A stretch of DNA of 64,000 bases from Alcanivorax sp. GTDB taxonomy: Bacteria; Pseudomonadota; Gammaproteobacteria; Pseudomonadales; Alcanivoracaceae. Numbering within the stretch: the stretch's first letter is position 1; every line of letters starts with the position of its first letter. The notes beneath the pieces were generated by a model. The model saw nothing but the letters and a program-made list of their open reading frames with translations. It was not told the origin of the DNA and searched no databases. The DNA lies in assembly GCA_022449455.1 (NCBI GenBank), contig JAKUPL010000010.1:62001-126000 (forward strand), in the 5' to 3' direction. The translations under genes and the position numbers were made by a program. Of this stretch, positions 1 through 8,354 are shown piece by piece.

Positions 1-33
1 GCGGCGAAATGACCCTTGGACAAGGAGTGGTAA

Positions 34-609
34 GTGAATTCACGGGCAGCAATTAAAGGGCTCGGCCTGTTCGGGCTGCTGTTCGCCGGTCTGGCCGGCG
101 CCGCCGCGCCCCCCGGCGGCCAGCCCGTGGAGGTGAGCGCCGACAGCGCCACCTTCGAGCAAAGCGCCGGCACCGGGGTGTACCGGGGTGACGCGGAATT
201 GATCCAGGGCAACCGGCGCCTGAACGCCGACGTGATCCGGCTGTTCACCGAGAACAACCAGCTGGTGCGCGTGGAGGCCACCGGCAATCCGGTGCGCATG
301 CGCGAGGGCGAGGACCTGCAGGCACGGGCCAAAAACCTGGTCTACGACCTGCGCGCCCGGCGGCTGGTGCTCACCGGCGACGCCCATGTGGACCACCAGG
401 GCAACACCTTCGAAGGGGCCCGCGTGCAGTACAACCTGGATTCACGGCGGGTGGACGCCAGCGGTGAAGGCGACAAGCGCGTGCGGCTGGTGATCCCGGC
501 CAAGAACGCCGACCAGACCGGCGAAAACAGCGCCGGCGATAGCGACGACAGCAGCAATAACGACACCGGCAATGGCGGCGCCGACGGCGGCAAGGCGGAG
601 ACCCCCTGA
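34..609 (+). CDS. lptA: Lipopolysaccharide transport periplasmic protein LptA
   Basis: Periplasmic bridge protein that carries LPS from the inner-membrane LptBFGC complex to LptDE. A signal peptide occupies about residues 1-25 (ending AGAAA), followed by an OstA/LptA jellyroll with the typical phrases VEVSADSATFEQ, YRGDAELIQGN and LTGDAHVDHQGN. The last 40 residues are an unusual acidic Ser/Asp/Asn/Gly tail, probably unstructured. The start is GTG, chosen because AAGGAG lies six bases upstream and the signal peptide begins there. The stop abuts lptB, so the pair is translationally coupled. The first 12 bases of the window read as the end of an upstream frame (TGA), expected to be lptC, but too little is present to annotate it. 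Confidence 0.93.
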   Translation: MNSRAAIKGLGLFGLLFAGLAGAAAPPGGQPVEVSADSATFEQSAGTGVYRGDAELIQGNRRLNADVIRLFTENNQLVRVEATGNPVRMREGEDLQARAKNLVYDLRARRLVLTGDAHVDHQGNTFEGARVQYNLDSRRVDASGEGDKRVRLVIPAKNADQTGENSAGDSDDSSNNDTGNGGADGGKAETP

Positions 610-1335
610 ATGGCACATCTGAGCGCCCATAATCTGGCCAAGAGCTACAAGAGCACCCGCGTCATCGAGGACGTGTCCCTGGAAGTGGAAGCCGGCCAGA
701 TCGTCGGCCTGCTGGGCCCCAACGGCGCCGGCAAGACCACCTGCTTCTATATGATCGTGGGCCTGGTGGCGGCCGACGCCGGCCGCATCGAAATCAACGG
801 CGATGACATCACCCACCTGCCCATGCACGGCCGCGCCCGCCGGGGCATCGGCTATCTGCCTCAGGAAGCCAGCATTTTCCGCCGGCTCACCGTGGAGCAG
901 AACATCATGGCGATCCTGGAAACGCGCAAGGAAATGACCAAGGCGCAGCGCGAGGAACAGCTGGAGAGTCTGCTCAGCGAGTTTCACATCGACCACATTC
1001 GCGACTCCATGGGCATGAGCCTGTCCGGCGGCGAACGCCGGCGGGCGGAAATCGCCCGCGGGCTGGCCACCAACCCGGACTTCATCCTCCTCGATGAACC
1101 CTTCGCCGGCGTCGACCCGATCTCGGTGAACGACATCAAGGGCATCATCCGCCACCTCAAGGAACGGGGCATCGGCGTGCTGATCACCGACCATAACGTG
1201 CGCGAAACCCTGGACATCTGCGACACGGCCTATATTGTCAGTACCGGCCACATCATCGCCGAGGGCGACGCCACCACCATTCTCGGCAACCAGCAGGTAC
1301 GCGACGTCTATCTGGGGGCCGACTTCCGGCTCTGA
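610..1335 (+). CDS. lptB: LPS export ABC transporter ATP-binding protein LptB
   Basis: Cytoplasmic ATPase that powers LPS extraction by LptFG. The 241-residue length is standard. Visible motifs are Walker [10 protein letters not shown] (36-44), signature LSGGE (138-142) and Walker B with catalytic Glu FILLDEP (158-164), followed by the family-typical FAGVDP. It starts directly at the lptA stop. A 7-nt-periodic inverted repeat and then the rpoN promoter region follow. Very secure. Confidence 0.97.
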   Translation: MAHLSAHNLAKSYKSTRVIEDVSLEVEAGQIVGLLGPNGAGKTTCFYMIVGLVAADAGRIEINGDDITHLPMHGRARRGIGYLPQEASIFRRLTVEQNIMAILETRKEMTKAQREEQLESLLSEFHIDHIRDSMGMSLSGGERRRAEIARGLATNPDFILLDEPFAGVDPISVNDIKGIIRHLKERGIGVLITDHNVRETLDICDTAYIVSTGHIIAEGDATTILGNQQVRDVYLGADFRL

Positions 1336-1353
1336 AGCAGCGGCCTGCGGCCG

Positions 1354-1428
1354 CGATACAGGATGCAGGTTGCAGGATACAGAGGCAGGCACCGCGCCCC
1401 TTCACCCTGTATCCTGCATCCTGTATCG
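1354..1428. repeat. Inverted repeat with 7-nt periodic arms (GATACAG type)
   Basis: Eighteen bases after the lptB stop, the left arm (1354-1382) reads C followed by GATACAG, GATGCAG, GTTGCAG, GATACAG. The right arm (1407-1428) is the complement of C followed by GATACAG, GATGCAG, GATACAG. The arms can pair as a long hairpin with one extra heptamer on the left. Small GC-rich hairpins flank both sides (about 1341-1353 and 1428-1445). There is no downstream T-run, so a simple terminator is not evident. Two further elements of the same design but a different heptamer occur at 6424 and 58635. Confidence 0.85.
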
Positions 1429-1479
1429 GCCGCCGAAGGCGGCGCCTCCCTACACCCTCGCCCCGGGAAAAGCAACACT

Positions 1480-1495
1480 TGGCATGATTATTGCT
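1480..1495 (+). promoter_or_regulatory. Sigma-54 (-24/-12) promoter upstream of rpoN
   Basis: The 16-mer TGGCATGATTATTGCT matches the RpoN consensus TGGCACGRNNNTTGCW at 15 of 16 positions, with the required GG-N10-GC spacing. The predicted transcript start is near 1506, about 47 bases before the rpoN ATG. This implies that RpoN can bind in front of its own gene. Whether it activates or represses cannot be read from sequence; no enhancer-binding-protein site was recognised. Confidence 0.6.
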
Positions 1496-1552
1496 TAAAG
1501 CAAATTAATGCTGCTATGCTGCCCGACTTCGGGAACCAGCGACCCCAGTAGC

Positions 1553-3004
1553 ATGAAACCCACTCTACAACTGCAAATCGGCCAGCAGCTGACCATGACG
1601 CCTCAGTTGCAACAGGCAATCCGCCTGCTGCAACTGTCGACGCTGGACCTGCGCATGGAGATCCAGCAGGCGGTGGAAAACAATCCGCTGCTGGAGCTGG
1701 AAGACGGCGCCGAGGATTTCTCCGCGGACGACCTGGACGGCGACGCCGACGGCGACATGGAACTGGAGCGCGACGACGCCCTGGACGACCTGGTCGAAGG
1801 CACCGTGGAAACCGACAGCGAGTGGGACGACCTCTACGTGGGCCAGAGCAGCGCCGGCGCCGGTGAAGGCGACGACGCGGACGCCTGGCAACAGCGCCAC
1901 GCCAATCCGGACACCCTGCTCGACCACCTGGAATGGCAGCTCAACCTGACCCCGATGAGCGACCGCGACCGGGTGATCGCCCAGATCATCCTGGAAGCCC
2001 TGGACGAGCGCGGCTACGTGACAGTGCCCCTGGAACAGCTGGTGAGCACCGCCGAGGCCCAGATCGCCGACCCGGACGACCCGCTGGAAGACGACGAAGT
2101 GGTGGCGGTCCTGCACCGCCTGCAGCAGTTCGACCCGGTGGGCGTGGCCAGCCGTGACCTGGCCGAATGCCTGGCCGTGCAGCTGGCGCAGCTGGCCACC
2201 GACACCCCCCATCTGGATACCGCCCGCGCCCTGCTGGTCCACCAGGAGTTGCTGGAAAAGCACGACTACGCCGGCCTGCGCCGCGCCCTGTCGGTGAGCG
2301 AGGCGGATCTGGTGGCGGCGCTGGGACTGCTGCGCACCCTGGACCCGGCACCGGGCCAGCAGATCGGCGGCGAGACCGCCGACTACGCGGTACCCGACGT
2401 GGTGGTCCGCGCCCACCGGGGCGGCTGGCGGGTGGAGCTCAACGAGGAAGTCCTTCCCAAGGTCAATCTGCAGGCCCAGTACGCGCAGATGGCGCGTCAG
2501 GTGGGCGGCGACGACGGCCAGTACCTGCGCAACTGCATGCAGGAGGCCAAGTGGTTTCTGAAAAGCCTGCAAAGCCGCAACGACACCCTGCTCAAGGTGG
2601 CCAGCCGCATCGTCGAGGTGCAGCAGGACTTCTTCAATTACGGCGAGGAAGCCATGAAGCCGCTGGTGCTGGCCGATATCGCCGAGGCGGTGGAGATGCA
2701 CGAGTCCACCATCAGCCGGGTCACCAACCAGAAGTTCATGCTCACGCCCCGGGGCGTGTTCGAGCTCAAGTACTTCTTCTCCAGCCACGTGGACACGGAC
2801 GGCGGCGGTGAGTGTTCCTCCACCGCCATTCGTGCCATCATTAAGAAGCTGGTCGCCGCCGAGAACCCTCGCAAGCCGCTCAGCGACAACAAGCTGGCAA
2901 GCCTGCTCAACGACCAGGGCATCAAGGTGGCGCGCCGCACCGTCGCCAAGTACCGCGAGGCGATGCGAATCCCGTCCTCCAGCGCGCGCAAGCGGCTGGT
3001 CTAG
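1553..3004 (+). CDS. rpoN: RNA polymerase sigma-54 factor RpoN
   Basis: Alternative sigma factor for enhancer-dependent promoters (nitrogen, motility and other regulons). Region I at the N-terminus has the Gln/Leu-rich activator-responsive sequence (KPTLQLQIGQQLTMTPQLQQ). An acidic region II spans about residues 50-120 (many Asp/Glu). The C-terminus carries the RpoN box ARRTVAKYRE (460-469). The length of 483 residues is normal. The ATG at 1553 was chosen over an upstream in-frame ATG because region I begins there. It heads the conserved rpoN-hpf-ptsN-rapZ-npr cluster and has a sigma-54-like promoter of its own. Confidence 0.97.
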   Translation: MKPTLQLQIGQQLTMTPQLQQAIRLLQLSTLDLRMEIQQAVENNPLLELEDGAEDFSADDLDGDADGDMELERDDALDDLVEGTVETDSEWDDLYVGQSSAGAGEGDDADAWQQRHANPDTLLDHLEWQLNLTPMSDRDRVIAQIILEALDERGYVTVPLEQLVSTAEAQIADPDDPLEDDEVVAVLHRLQQFDPVGVASRDLAECLAVQLAQLATDTPHLDTARALLVHQELLEKHDYAGLRRALSVSEADLVAALGLLRTLDPAPGQQIGGETADYAVPDVVVRAHRGGWRVELNEEVLPKVNLQAQYAQMARQVGGDDGQYLRNCMQEAKWFLKSLQSRNDTLLKVASRIVEVQQDFFNYGEEAMKPLVLADIAEAVEMHESTISRVTNQKFMLTPRGVFELKYFFSSHVDTDGGGECSSTAIRAIIKKLVAAENPRKPLSDNKLASLLNDQGIKVARRTVAKYREAMRIPSSSARKRLV

Positions 3005-3051
3005 GCCGGACCGGAACGGATATCTCCGAGACGAGAGAGAAGGAGCCAGCT

Positions 3052-3351
3052 ATGCAGATCAACCTCAGTGGCCACCATCTGGACATCACCGACGCCCTGC
3101 GTGACTACGTGGACGAAAAATTCGCCAAACTGGAGCGCCACTCCGACCAGATCACCAGCGTTCAGGTGATCCTTTCCCCGGAGCCCAAGAGCCACAAGGC
3201 GGAATCCACCATTCATATATCCGGAGCGGACCTGTTCGCCACCGCCCAGGCGGACGACATGTACGCGGCCATTGATGCGCTGACCAGCAAGCTGGACCGG
3301 CAAATTCTCAAACACAAGGAAAAGACCGTGGGCCGCAAGCACGGCCACTAG
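3052..3351 (+). CDS. hpf: Ribosome hibernation promoting factor (short form)
   Basis: Small ribosome-associated protein that promotes 100S dimer formation in stationary phase by binding the 30S decoding region. It is a 99-residue, single-domain (short HPF) protein with the family start MQINLSGHHLDIT and the phrases LRDYVDEKFAKLERH and DDMYAAIDALTSKLDRQI. A good ribosome binding site (GAGAAGGAG) precedes the ATG. It lies 47 bases after rpoN, its conserved partner. Confidence 0.95.
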   Translation: MQINLSGHHLDITDALRDYVDEKFAKLERHSDQITSVQVILSPEPKSHKAESTIHISGADLFATAQADDMYAAIDALTSKLDRQILKHKEKTVGRKHGH

Positions 3352-3369
3352 GTCACCCAGAACCCGATT

Positions 3370-3843
3370 ATGCGAGTACGCGAACTGCTCACCGAAGACC
3401 GCACCTATGACGACGTGGCGGTCACCAGTAAAAAACGGTTGCTCGACCAAATCGCCCAGCTGGCCGCGGCCAGCTGTGGCGGTCTCAACGAGCAGGAAGT
3501 CTTCGACGCCCTGGTGGCCCGCGAAAAACTGGGGTCCACCGGCATCGGCGAGGGCATCGCCATCCCCCACTGCCGGCTCGGCCACTGTGACGCCGCCATC
3601 GGTCTGCTGCTGAAGCTGTCCGAGCCGGTGGATTTCGACGCCGTGGACGGGCGCCCGGTGGACTTGGTGTTCGTGCTGCTGGTGCCGGAACAAAACCCGG
3701 AACAGCACCTCAAGACCCTCAGCCACCTGGCCAATCTGTTCAACGACGACGACTACCGCAGCGACCTGCGCCACGCCCACGGCAACCAGCGTCTGTATCA
3801 GACCGCGGTGGAATCGGAGGCCGAAATTCGCCTGGCATCCTGA
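3370..3843 (+). CDS. ptsN: PTS IIA-like nitrogen regulatory protein PtsN (EIIA-Ntr)
   Basis: Phosphocarrier of the nitrogen phosphotransferase system, which receives phosphate from NPr and regulates K+ and nitrogen-linked targets. It has a PTS_EIIA type-2 fold with the phosphorylated histidine in GIAIPHCRL (His67), and the phrase REKLGSTGIGEG is characteristic. The length of 157 residues is typical. It lies 18 bases downstream of hpf in the rpoN operon. Confidence 0.95.
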   Translation: MRVRELLTEDRTYDDVAVTSKKRLLDQIAQLAAASCGGLNEQEVFDALVAREKLGSTGIGEGIAIPHCRLGHCDAAIGLLLKLSEPVDFDAVDGRPVDLVFVLLVPEQNPEQHLKTLSHLANLFNDDDYRSDLRHAHGNQRLYQTAVESEAEIRLAS

Positions 3844-3865
3844 GCTGGCCGGCCGGACCATCGCT

Positions 3866-4720
3866 ATGAAACTGACCATCCTCAGCGGACGATCGGGATC
3901 GGGTAAAACCACCGCCCTCCAGGCCCTGGAAGACCACGGCTACTATTGCGTGGACAACCTGCCCCTGGGCCTGCTGCCCACCCTGGCGGCGCAACTGCAA
4001 GGCGAGGACCATGCCCCGCAGCGCGTGGCGGTGGGCGTGGACGCCCGCAACCTGCCCCGCCAGCTGCTGGCGTTCAATCGCATCATCGAGGAACTGCGCC
4101 AGCAACCCCTGGACACCGAAATCATCTTTCTGGAGGCGGAGCCGGCCACGCTGCTGAAGCGGTTCAGCGCCACCCGTCGCCGCCACCCGCTGAGCGGCGA
4201 CGAACGCACCCTGGCCGACGCCATCGAGCTGGAAGCCAAACTGCTGGCCGACATCCGTCAGCTCGCCGACCTGGTGATCGATACCAGCAACCTGGACGTG
4301 CACACCCTGCGCAACATGATCCGCCAGCGGGTGGCGCGCCGGGACGTGCGGCTGTCCCTGCTGATCCAGTCGTTCGGCTACAAGAACGGCCTGCCCCACG
4401 ACGCCGACCTGGTGTTCGACGTGCGCGCCCTGCCCAACCCACATTGGCAGGGGGACTTGCGTCCGCTTACCGGCCGTGACGACAAGGTGGCCGAATTTCT
4501 GCGCGGCCACCCGGAAAGCGGCACCATGCTCGACGACATCTTTCACTTCCTGGACCGCTGGCTGCCCGCCTACGGCGCCAACGATCGCAGCTACGTGACC
4601 GTGGCGGTGGGCTGCACCGGCGGCCGCCACCGCTCCGTCTACATCACCGAACAGCTGGCCCACCGGCTGCGCGACAGGGGCGTGCCCCTGCATGTGCGCC
4701 ACCGGGAGCTGGACGGATGA
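3866..4720 (+). CDS. rapZ: RNase adapter protein RapZ
   Basis: Nucleotide-binding RNase adapter; in E. coli it guides RNase E to the sRNA GlmZ and senses glucosamine-6-phosphate. The N-terminal Walker A is GRSGSGKTT (8-16). The C-terminal domain has the conserved GCTGGRHRSV near residue 249. The length of 284 residues matches the family. It overlaps npr by four bases (ATGA), so the two are translationally coupled. Confidence 0.95.
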   Translation: MKLTILSGRSGSGKTTALQALEDHGYYCVDNLPLGLLPTLAAQLQGEDHAPQRVAVGVDARNLPRQLLAFNRIIEELRQQPLDTEIIFLEAEPATLLKRFSATRRRHPLSGDERTLADAIELEAKLLADIRQLADLVIDTSNLDVHTLRNMIRQRVARRDVRLSLLIQSFGYKNGLPHDADLVFDVRALPNPHWQGDLRPLTGRDDKVAEFLRGHPESGTMLDDIFHFLDRWLPAYGANDRSYVTVAVGCTGGRHRSVYITEQLAHRLRDRGVPLHVRHRELDG

Positions 4721-4986
4721 TTGAACGGAACCTGACCATCACCAACAAGCTCGGCCTGCACGCCCGCGCCGCCGCCAAGGTGGTCAGTGTCTCCTGCCGT
4801 TACAGCTGCACCATCCAGGTGTTGCAGGGCGAACGCGTGATCGACGCCAAAAGCATCATGGGCCTGCTGATGCTGGGCGCCGCCAAGGGCACCACCCTGA
4901 CGGTGCGCGTGGACGGCGAAGACGAAGTGCCCGCCATGGACGAGCTGGCCGACCTGTTCGAACGCAAGTTCGACGAAGGCGAATAA
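4717..4986 (+). CDS. npr: Phosphocarrier protein NPr (HPr family)
   Basis: HPr-like phosphocarrier of the nitrogen PTS, accepting phosphate from PtsP and passing it to PtsN. His15 lies in KLGLHARAAAK, and the regulatory-site region contains Ser46 in AKSIMGLLML. The length of 89 residues is typical. It is the last gene of the rpoN-hpf-ptsN-rapZ-npr group, followed by a short hairpin overlapping its stop codon. Confidence 0.95.
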   Translation: MIERNLTITNKLGLHARAAAKVVSVSCRYSCTIQVLQGERVIDAKSIMGLLMLGAAKGTTLTVRVDGEDEVPAMDELADLFERKFDEGE

Positions 4987-4999
4987 TCGCCGCCTTTTT
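4975..4999 (+). terminator. Possible weak intrinsic terminator after npr
   Basis: The end of npr and its stop form a short hairpin (GGCGA-ATAA-TCGCC) followed by GCC and TTTTT. The stem is only five pairs, so termination would be partial at best. It is reported because it sits exactly at the operon end. Confidence 0.35.
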
Positions 5000-5059
5000 C
5001 AGCCTTTGATCCTTGCCGCGCCGACGCTGGGTTAAACTGGCGTTCAGCGAGGAGGGAAC

Positions 5060-6418
5060 ATGTCCGAACAAAGCCAGCACAAGCGTAATCTCAACGCCGT
5101 CAACCGGGCCCTGGCCGGCGGCACCTTTTCCCAGGTGCGCCAGTTGCTCAACAGCCTGCCCGGCGCCGAGACCGCCCACCTGCTGGAATCCTCCCCGCCC
5201 CGGGAACGGGAAATCCTCTGGCGCCTGCTCAGCCAGGAGCAGGAAACCGAGGTGCTGCAGTACCTGGGCGAGGAGGTGCGCGTGGAGCTGTTGCGCGACC
5301 TGCCGCCGGAAGAACTGGTGCCGCTGATCGAGGACCTGGACACCGACGACCTGGCCGACCTGCTGCAGGAATTGCCCGAACAGGTCACCAGTCAGGTGCT
5401 GGCCGCCCTGGACGCGCAGAACCGGGAACGCCTGGAACAGGTGATGAGCTACCCGGAGGACACCGCCGGCGGCCTGATGAACACCGACGTGATCACGGTA
5501 CGCCCGGAGATCACCTTCGGCGTGGTGCAGCGCTACCTGCGCCGGCGCGGCGAAATCCCCGAGACCACCGACAACCTGCTGGTGATCAATCGCAAAAACC
5601 AGTTTATCGGCGTGCTGCCGCTGACCCGGGTACTGATCTCCGATCCCGGCACCACGGTGCGTGAAGCCATGCGCACCGACGTGGAAGCGATCCCCGCCAA
5701 CCGCCCCGCCCACGAAGTGGCCAAGCTGTTCGAACGGCTCGACCTGGTGACCGCCGCGGTGGTGGATGAGAACGGCGTGCTGGTGGGCCGGATCACCATC
5801 GATGACGTGGTGGACGTGATTCGCGAGGAAGCCGACCACTCATTGATGGGCATGGCCGGTCTGGACGAGGACGAGGACACCTTCGGCTCGGTGTGGCATA
5901 CGGTGCGGCGCCGTTCCCTGTGGCTGGGCATCAACCTGCTCACCGCTCTGGCCGCCTCGGCGGTGATCAGCCTGTTCGAGAACACCCTGGAAAAAGTCGT
6001 GGCCCTGGCGGTGCTGATGCCGATCGTGGCCAGCATGGGCGGCATCGCCGGCAGCCAGACCCTGACCCTGGTGATCCGCGCCATGGCCCTGGGCCAGGTG
6101 CAGGAAGGCAACACCCGTTATCTGTTCACCAAGGAACTGGCGGTGGGCGCGCTCAACGGGGTGCTTTGGGCGCTGGTGATCGGCGCCACCGCCGCGCTCT
6201 GGTTCGACGACACCAGCCTCGGCATGATCATCGCCTCGGCCATGGTGCTGAACCTGGTGGTGGCCGCCGGTGCCGGCGCCCTGATTCCCATCGCCATGAA
6301 ACGCATGGGCATCGATCCGGCGCTGGCCGGGTCGGTGGTGCTCACCACCATCACGGATGTGGTGGGGTTTTTCGCGTTTCTGGGGTTGGCGACGATTTTG
6401 TACGCGAGTTTGGTTTAA
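5060..6418 (+). CDS. mgtE: Magnesium transporter MgtE
   Basis: Inner-membrane Mg2+ channel. The 452-residue protein has the three expected parts: an N-terminal cytoplasmic MgtE_N superhelical domain (about 20-130; PEELVPLIEDLDTDDLADLLQ), a tandem CBS pair (about 135-260; includes YPEDTAGGLMNTD and DENGVLVGRITIDDVVDVI), and a C-terminal five-helix membrane domain (about 285-450) with MPIVASMGGIAGSQTLTLVIRA (split here as MPIVASMGGIAG and SQTLTLVIRA). A GGAGG ribosome binding site precedes the ATG. Five bases after the stop begins a heptamer-armed inverted repeat shared with the converging gene. Confidence 0.95.
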   Translation: MSEQSQHKRNLNAVNRALAGGTFSQVRQLLNSLPGAETAHLLESSPPREREILWRLLSQEQETEVLQYLGEEVRVELLRDLPPEELVPLIEDLDTDDLADLLQELPEQVTSQVLAALDAQNRERLEQVMSYPEDTAGGLMNTDVITVRPEITFGVVQRYLRRRGEIPETTDNLLVINRKNQFIGVLPLTRVLISDPGTTVREAMRTDVEAIPANRPAHEVAKLFERLDLVTAAVVDENGVLVGRITIDDVVDVIREEADHSLMGMAGLDEDEDTFGSVWHTVRRRSLWLGINLLTALAASAVISLFENTLEKVVALAVLMPIVASMGGIAGSQTLTLVIRAMALGQVQEGNTRYLFTKELAVGALNGVLWALVIGATAALWFDDTSLGMIIASAMVLNLVVAAGAGALIPIAMKRMGIDPALAGSVVLTTITDVVGFFAFLGLATILYASLV

Positions 6419-6423
6419 ACAGA

Positions 6424-6567
6424 GTTGAAAGTTAAAAGTTAAAAGCGCGCGGAATAGGCCGTGCCGGGGCATGCTTTGCCGCCGCGCGAACACATTTCGC
6501 GTGCAGGGCGGCGGATATCAGAACGGCCTCCGGGCGCGCTTTCAACTTTTAACTTTTAACTTTCAAC
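6424..6567. repeat. Inverted repeat with 7-nt periodic arms (GTTGAAA type)
   Basis: Left arm 6424-6450 is GTTGAAA, GTTAAAA, GTTAAAA, GCGCGC. The right arm 6534-6567 is the complement of GTTGAAA, GTTAAAA, GTTAAAA, GTTGAAA, GCGCGC. The 83-base loop holds nested palindromes (AGGCCGT/ACGGCCT, GCCGCC/GGCGGC, CGCGAA/TTCGCG). It fills the space between two convergent genes, so a bidirectional terminator role is plausible but unproven. A second copy of the same type lies after prs. Confidence 0.85.
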
Positions 6568-6583
6568 TGGCGCGCCAGCGCCG

Positions 6584-7525
6584 TCACAAATCCGGCGTGG
6601 CGTCCGGTTCGTCGTCGCCGACGCCGAAGATATCCCGGAACGAGGCGTAAACGGACACCGTGGTCAGGGCCAGGAAGAACAGCGCGAGTACCAGCGACAG
6701 CAAACCGATAAGCAGACCCACCAGCAGCATGGCCAGGCTGTCCGCGCCGAACAGCATATTCGCCCCTGCCAGCAGCACACCGAGCAACACCGCCAGCAGC
6801 AGCAGGAACAGCATTGGCACCAGGCCGTACCAGAGCATCGGCAGCCAGTTGCGCAGCACCGCCACCAGGCTTTCCTTCAGCGCCGGCAGCGGCCGTCGGT
6901 CGCCGAAGAACACCAGCGGCACCTGAAACCAGATCACCGCCATGTAGGGAATCGATACCGCCACCATGATCAGCGCAAGCAGCGCGCTCTTGATCATGCC
7001 CATCTGTCCGACACCGGCGGCGGAGGCCGGATCCACCGCTTCGCTTTGGAAGGCGGCGGCGAACAACGCGGCGATTTCCGGCCCGAACAACAGCAGCGCC
7101 ACCACCACCATCACCAGGGTGAACAAAATCTGCAGCCCCACCTGGGTGAGGCCGGTCAGAAACAGGGGCCCGGTGCGCTGGGAAAAGCCGACGAACAGCT
7201 GCCCGAAATCGAACTCCTCATCGTGCCAGCGCCGCCAGGCCAGTTGATGCAGCCCGGCCACCAGCACCGGCCCGATCAGCGTCGGGGCGAAGTTGCCGAA
7301 CACCGGCACGAACAGGCCGAGCAGACTGATGCCCATGATTACCGCCATGAACACCAGCAGGGCCAGGCTCCAGAGCACCCGGTTGGCGGCGGTAAGCCGC
7401 CAGGCCCGCCGCCACCACAGCCAGCCATGGCCGATGGGCCGGCGCCGGGCGGCGCCGACCGGTTCGGGACCGGGGCCGGCGGGGCCGCCCAGGTCCGCTT
7501 CCGGGCCCTGGTAGGGGTTGATCAT
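6584..7525 (-). CDS. BPSS1780-like multi-pass membrane protein (second of tandem pair)
   Basis: Polytopic inner-membrane protein of unknown function, 313 residues. It opens with the short motif INPYQGPEADL, shared with its neighbour, then a Pro/Gly-rich cytosolic stretch and about six hydrophobic segments. FVGFSQRTGPLFL recurs nearly identically in the upstream paralogue (FAGFSQRTGPLLL). It overlaps that paralogue by four bases (ATGA), so the two form one operon and may make a heteromeric complex. Family assignment is from general resemblance; the function is not known. Confidence 0.75.
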   Translation of the reverse strand: MINPYQGPEADLGGPAGPGPEPVGAARRRPIGHGWLWWRRAWRLTAANRVLWSLALLVFMAVIMGISLLGLFVPVFGNFAPTLIGPVLVAGLHQLAWRRWHDEEFDFGQLFVGFSQRTGPLFLTGLTQVGLQILFTLVMVVVALLLFGPEIAALFAAAFQSEAVDPASAAGVGQMGMIKSALLALIMVAVSIPYMAVIWFQVPLVFFGDRRPLPALKESLVAVLRNWLPMLWYGLVPMLFLLLLAVLLGVLLAGANMLFGADSLAMLLVGLLIGLLSLVLALFFLALTTVSVYASFRDIFGVGDDEPDATPDL

Positions 7526-8313
7526 GACGCGGTCAGGATCCGCTTAAAGGACAGGTAGAACGCCCCCGCCAGGATCGGCATCACGAACAGCCAGCCAAGC
7601 AGCGCCGGCAGCGCCCCCAGCGCCACGATCACCATGGCCACCAGACCGTAGACGATCATCGGGCCCAGGTTCTTCATGCAGGCTTTGAAACTGAGGCTCA
7701 TGGCCCGGCCCGGCCCGGTGTCGGTGAGCATCACCAGGGGCACGCTGAAGTACAACAGGAAGGCCACCAGCACCGAAACCACCAGCCCGGCCAGGATCAG
7801 CAACAGCATGCCAGCGCCAAAGCCGCCGCCAGCCACGGTCGGATCCAGGCCCTGGGAAGCCAGCGCACCGGCCCCCACCATCATGAAGGCCAGGCCGCCA
7901 AACACCACGGCGATGGCCACGAAAATGCCCAGCTGCGCCAGCGACAGCAGCAGCAGCGGACCGGTCCGCTGGGAGAAACCGGCGAACAGATCGGTGAAAT
8001 CGGACTGGCCGGTGGTGTCGATGCGGTGAAACATCTTCACCAGGCCACCGTACAGCAGCGTCATCAGAAACGGCTGCGCCAGCGGGCCAATCAACGGAAT
8101 GAACTGCAACACGGTGGTGATCACGAAGATCAGCACCAGCGCCCCGATCACCACGCCCCAATGGCCGGACAGCAGCTTCATGCCATCGCTGATCCAACCC
8201 AGAGCCTCACCCACCGTCACCTTGCGGGGCTCGCTCAGTTGCACGTCTCCCGGCGCCGCCGCGTTGCCCACGACATCGGCTTCCGGTTGTTGATACGGAT
8301 TCACATCACTCAT
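7522..8313 (-). CDS. BPSS1780-like multi-pass membrane protein (first of tandem pair)
   Basis: Membrane protein of 263 residues, paralogous to the gene after it. It has the N-terminal motif VNPYQQPEADV, then about six hydrophobic helices, with the shared cytoplasmic-loop phrase FAGFSQRTGPLLLLSLAQ. The start follows a GGGAAGC ribosome binding site. It is first in a two-gene minus-strand unit downstream of pmbA. No catalytic motif is visible. Confidence 0.75.
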   Translation of the reverse strand: MSDVNPYQQPEADVVGNAAAPGDVQLSEPRKVTVGEALGWISDGMKLLSGHWGVVIGALVLIFVITTVLQFIPLIGPLAQPFLMTLLYGGLVKMFHRIDTTGQSDFTDLFAGFSQRTGPLLLLSLAQLGIFVAIAVVFGGLAFMMVGAGALASQGLDPTVAGGGFGAGMLLLILAGLVVSVLVAFLLYFSVPLVMLTDTGPGRAMSLSFKACMKNLGPMIVYGLVAMVIVALGALPALLGWLFVMPILAGAFYLSFKRILTAS

Positions 8314-8354
8314 GGATAGCTTCCCTTGCTTTCAGCAAATAAAAAAATAACGAT

